A DNA stretch of 32,268 nucleotides, taken from CAZCJU01 sp964562175 (GTDB taxonomy: Bacteria; Bacillota; Clostridia; Oscillospirales; CAG-272). The stretch lies in assembly GCA_964562175.1 (NCBI GenBank), contig CAZLRV010000020.1, positions 1 to 32,268 of the forward strand, given 5' to 3'. Made by a program: the position numbers and the translations under genes. The notes under the pieces were generated by a model, which was given only the letters and a program-made list of their open reading frames with translations, ran no database searches and was not told the origin of the DNA. Each line of letters begins with the position of its first letter. The first letter of the stretch is position 1. Shown in pieces: positions 6,292-12,497 of the stretch.

Positions 6292-7266
6292 ATGAAATAT
6301 ATTGATATGCATTGCGATACGGTAGCCGAAATGTATTACAGAAAAAGAGACGGCAGACCGTACAGCCTTTACGAAAACGATCAGCATATTGACATAAAAA
6401 AGCTTATGGGCGGTCATTGTATGCTGCAATGCTTTGCCGCATTTACCGACCTTATGCGCGATAAGGACCCGTTTACTTATGTAAACGGTCTTATAGACGT
6501 GTTTTACGAGCAGACGGAAAAACACGGCGAGTATATACGCCCCGTCGTAAGTGTAGGACAGATAGAGGAAAACAGCAGAGCGGGAATCATATCGGCACTT
6601 TTGACGGTTGAGGAGGGCGGTGTTATAGAAAACGATATTTCACGTGTGCAAAAGCTCTATGACAGAGGCGTGAGAATGATGAATCTTACATGGAACTACA
6701 AAAATTCGCTCAGCACGCCGAACGGCTACAGAGCATCGGAGGGTGAGCGTGACGGATTGACGCCCCTTGGCTATGAATTTCTTTCGGAGGCTCAAAGGCT
6801 CGGTATAATAGTCGATATATCGCATATATCCGATGCCGGACTGTGGGATGTTATAGGCGAGATGAAAAAGCCGTTTGTCGCAAGTCATTCAAATTGCAGA
6901 GCGTTGTGCGATAATCCCCGCAATCTTGATGACGATATGCTCAGAGCCATGGCGGAGCACGGCTGTGTTGCCGGTATAAATTTCTGCTCATCGTTCATAC
7001 ATACCCATACGAGCGTTGCGGATTACGGCGTTACGGCAGAGCGTGCCGTAAATCACATTATGCATATGATAAAAGTCGCAGGCGAAAATTTCCCGGCAAT
7101 AGGCACGGATTATGACGGAGTGGACAGCCTTAATCTTGAAATGAAGGACGCATCGTATATGCCTCTGCTTGAAAAAGAGATGAGAAGACGGGGACTCGGC
7201 GAGGAGCAGATAGAAAAGGTAATGTATAAAAACGTGCTTGCCGTTTGCAAAGAGATAATCGGCTGA
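6292..7266 (+). CDS. Membrane dipeptidase family protein (peptidase M19)
   Basis: A 324-residue metal-dependent dipeptidase of the renal dipeptidase family, which hydrolyses dipeptides and sometimes D-amino-acid peptides. The binuclear zinc site is complete: H7 and D9 (H-C-D-T), bridging E108 (V-E-E-G-G), H178 (D-I-S-H) and H199 (A-S-H-S-N), with D273 in G-T-D-Y-D-G. The length is typical of bacterial members. It has no signal sequence, so it is cytosolic despite the family name. It is the first gene of a three-gene plus-strand cluster: its TGA overlaps the ATG of the lipoprotein gene. GAGAGGAG lies about 11 bases before the ATG. A role in recycling cell-wall or imported peptides is plausible. 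Confidence 0.93.
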   Translation: MKYIDMHCDTVAEMYYRKRDGRPYSLYENDQHIDIKKLMGGHCMLQCFAAFTDLMRDKDPFTYVNGLIDVFYEQTEKHGEYIRPVVSVGQIEENSRAGIISALLTVEEGGVIENDISRVQKLYDRGVRMMNLTWNYKNSLSTPNGYRASEGERDGLTPLGYEFLSEAQRLGIIVDISHISDAGLWDVIGEMKKPFVASHSNCRALCDNPRNLDDDMLRAMAEHGCVAGINFCSSFIHTHTSVADYGVTAERAVNHIMHMIKVAGENFPAIGTDYDGVDSLNLEMKDASYMPLLEKEMRRRGLGEEQIEKVMYKNVLAVCKEIIG

Positions 7267-7814
7267 TGAAAAAAAGAATATTATCGTTGCTCTTTTCGAT
7301 CGTTTTTCTCACCTCATGCACCGACGGCGGTATTAAGGAGGTCGTGCTGACGGCAGACCCAAGCGCCGCACCCATAACGGCAATAGGCGAGGCACCGGAC
7401 ACGGAGGAGCTGTATTCCTCACACGACGAGGAAAAAAAGCTCAAAAAAAATACGGCTTACGGAATAGTTTTCAGTACCGAGCGGAAAATTTCTTCAATTG
7501 AATTTGAATCGCATATCAAACACGGAGGCGCATATTTGGACTTCAGTCTTTACGAGTATACGGGTGATTACGCTCAAAGCACATCGGGTGAGCCTATAGT
7601 TGAGGAGAGCGCATATATAGATTCGTCAACCGACGGCGGCGGTATCAGCTTTTTGAACGGAGTTAAGTCGGATTCGGGCAGATATTTGCTTATATTTTCC
7701 ACCGATTCCGACGGCGTTTATATGCCGACGGCAAAGGGAGACGAGCAAGTCGAGTACTATGCGGACGGGGTACGGACAGACTCACTGTTCTGCGTGGCAC
7801 TGAGATATTTATAA
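7266..7814 (+). CDS. Small predicted lipoprotein of unknown function
   Basis: A 182-residue protein whose first 18 residues form a lipoprotein signal: charged N-terminus, hydrophobic core, and lipobox F-L-T-S-C with C18 as the lipidated cysteine. I chose the ATG at 7266 because it starts the signal exactly and overlaps the dipeptidase stop (ATGA). A longer frame beginning seven codons earlier would add charged residues ahead of the signal. The mature part is acidic, with predicted beta strands (I-E-F-E-S-H-I, Y-L-D-F-S-L-Y-E-Y), suggesting a small beta-sandwich outside the membrane. I do not recognise a family. Linkage to the dipeptidase suggests a surface role, but that is weak evidence. Confidence 0.8.
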   Translation: MKKRILSLLFSIVFLTSCTDGGIKEVVLTADPSAAPITAIGEAPDTEELYSSHDEEKKLKKNTAYGIVFSTERKISSIEFESHIKHGGAYLDFSLYEYTGDYAQSTSGEPIVEESAYIDSSTDGGGISFLNGVKSDSGRYLLIFSTDSDGVYMPTAKGDEQVEYYADGVRTDSLFCVALRYL

Positions 7815-7827
7815 ACAGAGGTTTTGT

Positions 7828-8556
7828 ATGAGAATACTTATAATACGCCACGGCGATCCCGATTATTCGATAGATTCGCTTACGGAAAAGGGATGGCGAG
7901 AGGCGGAGCTTTTGTCGCAAAGAACGGCAAAAGAGAACATTTCGCATATATATTGCTCACCGCTCGGACGAGCCGTAGATACGCTTAAGGCGACGACGGA
8001 AAAAACTGGCAAGTGCGGTGAGGTGTTGGGCTGGCTGAGAGAATTCGACCCGAAGATAACGGACGAACGCACGGGGGAGCAACGCTCCGTCGTATGGGAT
8101 ATGCTTCCGGAGGATTGGTGCGGAGTCGAAGAATATTACGACAGAAACAAATGGTACACCGTTCCCGTTATGACAGACGGAAATGTTAAAGCGGCGGCAG
8201 ATGAGGTATGGTCGGGGCTTGACGAGGTGCTGAAAAAGCACGGGTATGTGCGAGAGGGAGATTATTACAGAGTTGAGCGTGAAAGCGAGCAGACGATTGC
8301 GTTTTTCTGCCATTTCGGCGTTGAATGCGTTATGCTTGCCCATTTGCTGAATGTCTCACCGATGGTGCTGTGGCACGGCTTTATCGCCGCTCCCACCTCG
8401 GTAACGACTATATCGACAGAGGAGCGTGTACAGGGCAAGGCGTATTTCAGAGTGAGCTCCTTCGGCGATATATCTCATCTTTACGCAAATAATGAAGAAC
8501 CCGCCTTTGCGGGCAGGTTCTGCGAGGTATATTCAAATACGGCACAACGCCATTGA
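7828..8556 (+). CDS. Histidine phosphatase superfamily protein (phosphoglycerate-mutase-like)
   Basis: 242 residues. The R-H-G signature near the N-terminus gives phospho-acceptor H8 and R7; S-P-L-G-R-A supplies R48; a probable acid E72 lies in L-R-E-F-D; and C-H-F-G supplies the second His H162. This is the catalytic set of branch 1 histidine phosphatases. These act on sugar phosphates, phospho-metabolites or phosphoproteins; the substrate here is not evident. The ATG at 7828 follows AGAGG by about 6 bases and lies 13 bases past the lipoprotein gene, so it is the third gene of that operon. Its last codons also contain a hairpin that probably terminates the convergent gene. Confidence 0.88.
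   Translation: MRILIIRHGDPDYSIDSLTEKGWREAELLSQRTAKENISHIYCSPLGRAVDTLKATTEKTGKCGEVLGWLREFDPKITDERTGEQRSVVWDMLPEDWCGVEEYYDRNKWYTVPVMTDGNVKAAADEVWSGLDEVLKKHGYVREGDYYRVERESEQTIAFFCHFGVECVMLAHLLNVSPMVLWHGFIAAPTSVTTISTEERVQGKAYFRVSSFGDISHLYANNEEPAFAGRFCEVYSNTAQRH
8500..8513 (-). terminator. Terminator for the CGCAxxGCC gene, inside the opposing coding region
   Basis: Arms CCCGC (8500-8504) and GCGGG (8509-8513) with a four-base loop. Leftwards it is followed by U-rich TTCTTCATTATTT. It lies within the last 20 codons of the histidine phosphatase gene but points the right way to end the convergent minus-strand transcript. Confidence 0.55.
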
Positions 8557-8559
8557 GCG

Positions 8560-9009
8560 TTATCGGCTTCTTTCGGCGATCATGTCATCGAGAATGTCGC
8601 AAGCGTCCTCAACGAATTTCAAGCACGGTCTGACCTTGTAAAATTCGGAGGTCCTCTCCGTCGGTGTCGGTGTGTCGGCGGGCTTGAGAGAAGCAAGCAG
8701 TTGCCTGCATATTATTGTCGTATGACGTTGCTTGAACTGCTCGGCAAGCGATTGAATAAGTGCGTAATGCTCGGCACGTGCCGCATTGTCGGTCGTGTCC
8801 GAGCCGTAGAGCATTCCCGCAACCATAAACATCGCCGAGCAAGCACCGCACACCTCACGCATACGTCCCATACCGCCCCCGAATGACGAGCTGAGCTTCA
8901 GAGCGTCGCTCTCACTCATTCCGGTAACATCCGAAAATGCGGCAAATACAGCCTGAGCGCAGTTGTAGCCTTTGCAAAAAAGCTCGGCTGCTCTTTTTTT
9001 GTGTTCCAT
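8560..9009 (-). CDS. CGCAxxGCC family redox-type protein
   Basis: A 149-residue cysteine-rich protein of the family named for its C-GCAxxG-C-C pattern. Visible elements are N-C-A-Q-A (C17), a glycine-rich S-F-G-G-G-M-G run, V-C-G-A-C-S-A (C54 and C57), then later cysteines in I-C-R-Q and in C-L-K-F-V-E-D-A-C. The family is common in anaerobes, often near redox proteins, and is thought to have a thiol or metal redox role; its reaction is unknown. I chose the ATG at 9009 because AAGGAG precedes it by 11 bases. A longer frame would extend 54 residues across the promoter. It converges with the histidine phosphatase with three bases between stops. Confidence 0.85.
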   Translation of the reverse strand: MEHKKRAAELFCKGYNCAQAVFAAFSDVTGMSESDALKLSSSFGGGMGRMREVCGACSAMFMVAGMLYGSDTTDNAARAEHYALIQSLAEQFKQRHTTIICRQLLASLKPADTPTPTERTSEFYKVRPCLKFVEDACDILDDMIAERSR

Positions 9010-9053
9010 TTTATCATTTTCTCCTTGCAGATACATATTTCTTATTTTGATAT

Positions 9054-9082
9054 ATTCTACCATATATCGACGAAAAATGCAA
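9054..9082 (-). promoter_or_regulatory. Sigma-A-like promoter of the CGCAxxGCC gene
   Basis: On the minus strand, -35 TTGCAT (9082-9077) and -10 TAGAAT (9059-9054) with a 17-base spacer, about 45 bases upstream of the chosen ATG. This supports the shorter start. Confidence 0.65.
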
Positions 9083-9144
9083 GTACAATAAAGAAAAAGT
9101 CTGCCTTTTTGAGCGTGGCCGTTTGAGAGACGAATGCTTAAGAC

Positions 9145-9177
9145 CTTGCGGTGCGGACGAGCTGTCCGCACCGCAAG
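9145..9177 (-). terminator. Long GC-rich hairpin after the DUF11 gene
   Basis: A perfect 14-base stem (9145-9158 with 9164-9177) and a five-base loop, 23 bases past the DUF11 stop. There is no good U-run on either strand, so it may be a weak terminator or a 3' end protector. Confidence 0.55.
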
Positions 9178-9199
9178 AGCATATTAAAGACGCTTGGTA

Positions 9200-10054
9200 T
9201 TATATTGTTCCGCTGACGGTCAGAGTAGATACACCGGGCTGTGTTGTCCATTGACCGCTCAAAGCATCTTGGGTATAGGTTGCCGCGGGAACGGTAAGCT
9301 GACCGGGCAGAGTCGCAAACTCGCCCGATGCTTTGTTGTACGTGTAATACGTTCCCTCAGCTTGACTTGCACCGTTGAAGGTAACGGTGATATCCTTAAG
9401 TATCGGGTCGAAGGTGTCAGATATCGTTGCGTTGTCATCGGCTGTAAGTGCTTCGGTGCCGGAGTTCGATACGGTAAACGTATATGTAATCCTGCCGTTT
9501 TCGGCAACGGTCTGAGGTGATATCGCCTTTGCTATCGACAGCATGGCACCGCCGGCGGCACCTATGCTTGCCGAAGCGGTCACGGGGTCTGTGACGGCTG
9601 CGGAGGTGAGTGTTACGGTGTTGTTTATTTGACTTCCGAGCGATAGGGGAGCGTATTCGTTAGGCGATGCCGAGTAGACGAGTGCGGCATTTCCGCCGAC
9701 GGGGACGGAGAGACCGCTTATCGACAGTGTGCCTGCCGAGGTGACGGCGGGAGTGGGTTGAAGCACTCCGTTGACATAGTAACGCAGGCTATCCTCTTTG
9801 TAGGACAGAGGCACGAGCGTGCTTGAGTCGAATGTATATGAGCCGAGGTCGTCGGAGAGCGTTATACCTCCTATTGCCTCATTGCCCGTATTTATCAGAT
9901 TTATTATATAAGTAACGGTACCGTTCGACGAATACACCGAGGGCGTTGCAGTTTTGTTTATGCTTATACTGTCGATTATTTCGCCCGTTACGGTATTCGA
10001 GGTAAGAACCGTATTGTTGTAGGTCAATCTGGCTTGATTGGTAAATGTTGCCAT
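9200..10054 (-). CDS. DUF11-type repeat protein without signal peptide
   Basis: 284 residues, rich in Ser, Thr, Ala and Val, built of beta-sandwich repeats. After a short N-terminal segment (F-T-N-Q-A-R-L-T-Y), one DUF11-like unit runs from about 31 to 160 (start S-I-N-K-T-A-T-P, then V-T-Y-I-I-N-L-I-N-T-G). A second runs from about 172 to 280 (L-S-I-A-K-A-I-S-P, then I-T-Y-T-F-T-V-S-N-S-G). Such repeats usually sit in long exported surface proteins. This one has no signal peptide, membrane segment or sortase motif. I chose the ATG at 10054 because AAAGGAG precedes it by 5 bases; the longer frame would run through the promoter region. Its mRNA leader carries a 15-base dyad. The function is unknown; a spore, surface-layer or other non-classically exported structural role is possible. 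Confidence 0.8.
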   Translation of the reverse strand: MATFTNQARLTYNNTVLTSNTVTGEIIDSISINKTATPSVYSSNGTVTYIINLINTGNEAIGGITLSDDLGSYTFDSSTLVPLSYKEDSLRYYVNGVLQPTPAVTSAGTLSISGLSVPVGGNAALVYSASPNEYAPLSLGSQINNTVTLTSAAVTDPVTASASIGAAGGAMLSIAKAISPQTVAENGRITYTFTVSNSGTEALTADDNATISDTFDPILKDITVTFNGASQAEGTYYTYNKASGEFATLPGQLTVPAATYTQDALSGQWTTQPGVSTLTVSGTI

Positions 10055-10072
10055 AGCTTCTCCTTTCATTTT

Positions 10073-10087
10073 CGGAGCATTGCTCCG
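10073..10087. promoter_or_regulatory. 15-base dyad in the leader of the DUF11 gene
   Basis: Seven-base arms CGGAGCA and TGCTCCG around a single central base, about 20 bases upstream of the DUF11 start codon and between it and a TATAAT. It could be an operator, or a leader hairpin (CGGAGC/GCTCCG, three-base loop) just before the ribosome site. Confidence 0.5.
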
Positions 10088-10140
10088 TAATACTATTATA
10101 TGCAAGCACAAAGGACGTGACATAATATAATTTAAAAGAC

Positions 10141-10164
10141 TTTTTTTGCAAAATTGCAAAAAAA
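10141..10164. promoter_or_regulatory. 24-base perfect palindrome between DUF11 and ppa genes
   Basis: Eleven-base arms (10141-10151 and 10154-10164) of T-tract-GCAA and TTGC-A-tract with a two-base centre, four bases upstream of the ppa -35 box. The position suits an activator or repressor site. Alternatively it could be a bidirectional terminator-like element, although no gene reads into it. Confidence 0.5.
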
Positions 10165-10167
10165 GAC

Positions 10168-10196
10168 TTGCAAAATCGTCCGAGTGATGTTATAAT
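10168..10196 (+). promoter_or_regulatory. Sigma-A promoter of ppa
   Basis: -35 TTGCAA (10168-10173) and -10 TATAAT (10191-10196), 17-base spacer, about 33 bases before the start codon. Confidence 0.78.
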
Positions 10197-10228
10197 AAAA
10201 GAAAAGCGAAAGGATAATAGAGGAGCAT

Positions 10229-10762
10229 ATGGGAAATATATGGCATGACATATCGCCTAAGAGAATATCGCCCGAGGATTTTATTTGCGTTATTGAAATA
10301 TCGAAAGAAAGCAAGAAAAAGTACGAGCTTGATAAGGAAACGGGTATGATAATCCTCGATCGGATATTATATACCTCAACGCACTACCCCGCAAATTACG
10401 GCTTTATTCCGAGAACTTACGGAGATGACGGAGACCCGCTCGACGTTTTGCTGCTGTGCGCTCAGCCGCTTGAGCCGCTGACGCTCGTGCGTGCGTACCC
10501 GATAGGCGTTATCTCCATGATAGACAACGGCAGAAACGACGAGAAGATAATAGCGATACCGTTTAACGACCCGAATTACAACGAATATCAAAATATCGAT
10601 CAGATACCGTCGCATATATTCGATGAGATGAGACACTTTTTCAGCGTGTACAAAAATCTCGAAAACAAAACAACGGCGGTGAACGAGGTCAGTGAAAGAA
10701 GCGAGGCTGTCAAGATAATAAAAGAGGCTATCGACAGATACATAGAGAGCTTTTGTAAATAA
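10229..10762 (+). CDS. ppa: Inorganic pyrophosphatase, family I
   Basis: A 177-residue cytosolic enzyme that splits pyrophosphate to two phosphates, pulling biosynthetic reactions forward. The family I active site is visible: E23 near the N-terminus, R45, Y57 in A-N-Y-G-F, the signature G-D-D-G-D-P-L-D (65-72) with its metal-binding aspartates, then D104 and K106, and Y141-K142. The length is normal. The start ATG follows GAGGAG at a short spacing. It is a single gene with its own promoter and a shared bidirectional terminator. Many Clostridia use membrane or family II pyrophosphatases, so presence of the family I form is a mild lineage clue. Confidence 0.95.
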   Translation: MGNIWHDISPKRISPEDFICVIEISKESKKKYELDKETGMIILDRILYTSTHYPANYGFIPRTYGDDGDPLDVLLLCAQPLEPLTLVRAYPIGVISMIDNGRNDEKIIAIPFNDPNYNEYQNIDQIPSHIFDEMRHFFSVYKNLENKTTAVNEVSERSEAVKIIKEAIDRYIESFCK

Positions 10763-10783
10763 CGCACCCAATCGAATAAAAAA

Positions 10784-10811
10784 GCCGCTCCGAACGGAGC
10801 GGCGATTTTTT
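10784..10811. terminator. Bidirectional terminator between ppa and the DUF1846 gene
   Basis: Eight-base stem GCCGCTCC/GGAGCGGC (10784-10791 with 10796-10803), with A-tract before it and T-tract after it (10806-10811). It fits termination of ppa rightwards and of the convergent gene leftwards. It lies just beyond the stop codon of the latter. Confidence 0.85.
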
Positions 10812-12291
10812 ACTGTATGTAAAGGTCCTTTGTCAAAAATTCGGGATCGCAGGTCAGATTTACCTTCATTCTCTTGAAGTATGTTTCTTCGTTTGAGGAA
10901 AGCATCTTTGTCGAATGAGCCTCGCAATGTGCAAGTGCGGGGAGCTTTGAGAGTGCAAATGAGGCAGAGGGGTTTGTCGCACCGGATATGCTGAGTGCCA
11001 GAAGCGTTTCGTGCAAATTGAGCTTGCTTGTCTTTGAGCCTATTGAGCGTTTGAGCGATATTATCGGCTCGATTATTACGGGAGAAATGAGGTGAAGATC
11101 GTCGGACAGCCCGGAGAGGTATTTGAGAGCATTCAAAAGCACGGCTGAGGATGCACTCATAAGCGCACTTGACTTGCCCGTTACTATGTGACCGTCGTCA
11201 AGCTCTATGGCGACGCAATGCACACCGGTCTGCTCCGCTTTTTCCGCTGCCGCCGAGGCGACAAGACGGTCGGAGGTGGTAATGCCCATTTCCTGCATAA
11301 GCGATTCGACTCTGTATGCAACATCTATATCGACAAGTCCGTTTTTGTAATCGCACCAAGCCTTATAATAACGACGTATTACCTCCTGCTCGCTTGCTTT
11401 TTTGCATACCTCCTCGTTGGTTATGCAATAGCCGACCATGTTTACACCCATATCCGTGGGGGAGAGGTATATATCGTTCTTGCCGGTTATTCTTGAAAGT
11501 ATCTTTTTTACCACCGGAAACGCTTCTACATCTCTGTTGTAATTCACCGTGGTCTTGCCGTAAGCCTCAAGGTGGTACGGGTCTATCATGTTTACGTCCT
11601 TCAGATCCGCAGTCGCCGCCTCGTATGCGATATTTACCGGGTGCTTTAGAGGCAGATTCCAAATGGGGAAGGTCTCGAATTTCGCATAGCCGGCATTTAC
11701 GTTATGCTTATGCTCGTGATACAGCTGTGACAGGCACGTCGCAAGCTTTCCGCTACCCGGGCCGGGGGCGGTAACGACAACGAGCGGACGTGTTGTGGGT
11801 ACGAATTCGTTTGCGCCGTAGCCCTTATCGCTGACTATCGTGTCTATGTCGTTGGGGTAACCCTTTATGCGACGGTGTACGAAAACACGTTCACCGCGAA
11901 GCTCAAGCTTCTTTTTGAATATCTCCGCTGAGGGCTGATCGGTGAATTGGGTTATCACTATTGCGCTTACGTATATATCGAGCGAACGCAGATTGTCGAT
12001 AAGTCGCAGAACGTCCGCATCGTATGTGATGCCGAAATCGGCACGCATTTTTTTTCTTTCGATATCCGCGGCGTTGATTATTACTATTATCTCCGTCTGG
12101 TCCTTAAGCGTTTTGAGCAATCTTATTTTCGAGTCGGGAAGAAAGCCCGGAAGAACACGGGAGGCGTGCATATCGTCAAAGAGCTTGCCGCCGAATTCAA
12201 GATAGAGCTTGTTGTCGAATTTACTTATTCTTTCAAGAATATGCTCCTTTTGAAGCTGTAGGTATTTTTCGTTATCAAATCCTGTTTTCAT
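10810..12291 (-). CDS. DUF1846 domain-containing protein
   Basis: 493 residues spanning a complete DUF1846 protein, the usual length. Recognisable stretches are the N-terminal F-D-N-K-L-Y-L-E-F-G-G-K, a glycine-rich A-P-G-P-G-S-G-K loop at about 173-180 that resembles a nucleotide-binding loop, and the conserved P-I-W-N-L-P-L-K-H-P-V-N-I-A-Y-E-A-A-T-A-D region. The family is widespread in Firmicutes, cytosolic, and has been solved structurally, but its reaction is unknown as far as I recall. The gene is monocistronic with a good promoter and shares a terminator with ppa. The site before the ATG is weak (GGTG). No domain is missing. Confidence 0.9.
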   Translation of the reverse strand: MKTGFDNEKYLQLQKEHILERISKFDNKLYLEFGGKLFDDMHASRVLPGFLPDSKIRLLKTLKDQTEIIVIINAADIERKKMRADFGITYDADVLRLIDNLRSLDIYVSAIVITQFTDQPSAEIFKKKLELRGERVFVHRRIKGYPNDIDTIVSDKGYGANEFVPTTRPLVVVTAPGPGSGKLATCLSQLYHEHKHNVNAGYAKFETFPIWNLPLKHPVNIAYEAATADLKDVNMIDPYHLEAYGKTTVNYNRDVEAFPVVKKILSRITGKNDIYLSPTDMGVNMVGYCITNEEVCKKASEQEVIRRYYKAWCDYKNGLVDIDVAYRVESLMQEMGITTSDRLVASAAAEKAEQTGVHCVAIELDDGHIVTGKSSALMSASSAVLLNALKYLSGLSDDLHLISPVIIEPIISLKRSIGSKTSKLNLHETLLALSISGATNPSASFALSKLPALAHCEAHSTKMLSSNEETYFKRMKVNLTCDPEFLTKDLYIQ

Positions 12292-12328
12292 ATTTGCACC
12301 GTTCGGTTATTATTACATAATTGACCTC

Positions 12329-12357
12329 ATTATACTACAAAAAACGTCTTTTGTAAA
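12329..12357 (-). promoter_or_regulatory. Sigma-A promoter of the DUF1846 gene
   Basis: On the minus strand, -35 TTTACA (12357-12352) and -10 TATAAT (12334-12329), 17-base spacer, about 38 bases before the ATG. Confidence 0.75.
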
Positions 12358-12439
12358 TGATTTTGACGAAAAAAAATACACAAACTTTAGGGTGCTTTTT
12401 GCCGCAAATATTGTTTTTTTTATATTTTCCGATTATATA

Positions 12440-12468
12440 TTGCTTTTTTCATCGAAATGGGGTAAAAT
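12440..12468 (+). promoter_or_regulatory. Sigma-A-like promoter of the rhamnosidase-like gene
   Basis: -35 TTGCTT (12440-12445) and -10 TAAAAT (12463-12468), 17-base spacer, 30 bases before the chosen ATG. Confidence 0.65.
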
Positions 12469-12497
12469 GAAGCTTGCACAGAACCATGGAGGATAAT

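Noticed and set aside
9009..9171. N-terminal extension of the CGCAxxGCC protein by 54 residues
   Set aside because: The extension crosses a promoter (9054-9082), lacks family similarity, and the internal ATG has AAGGAG before it.
11740..11790. The DUF1846 G-P-G-S-G-K loop as proof of an ATPase or kinase
   Set aside because: The loop resembles a P-loop, but no Walker B or kinase motif is visible and the family has no established reaction.
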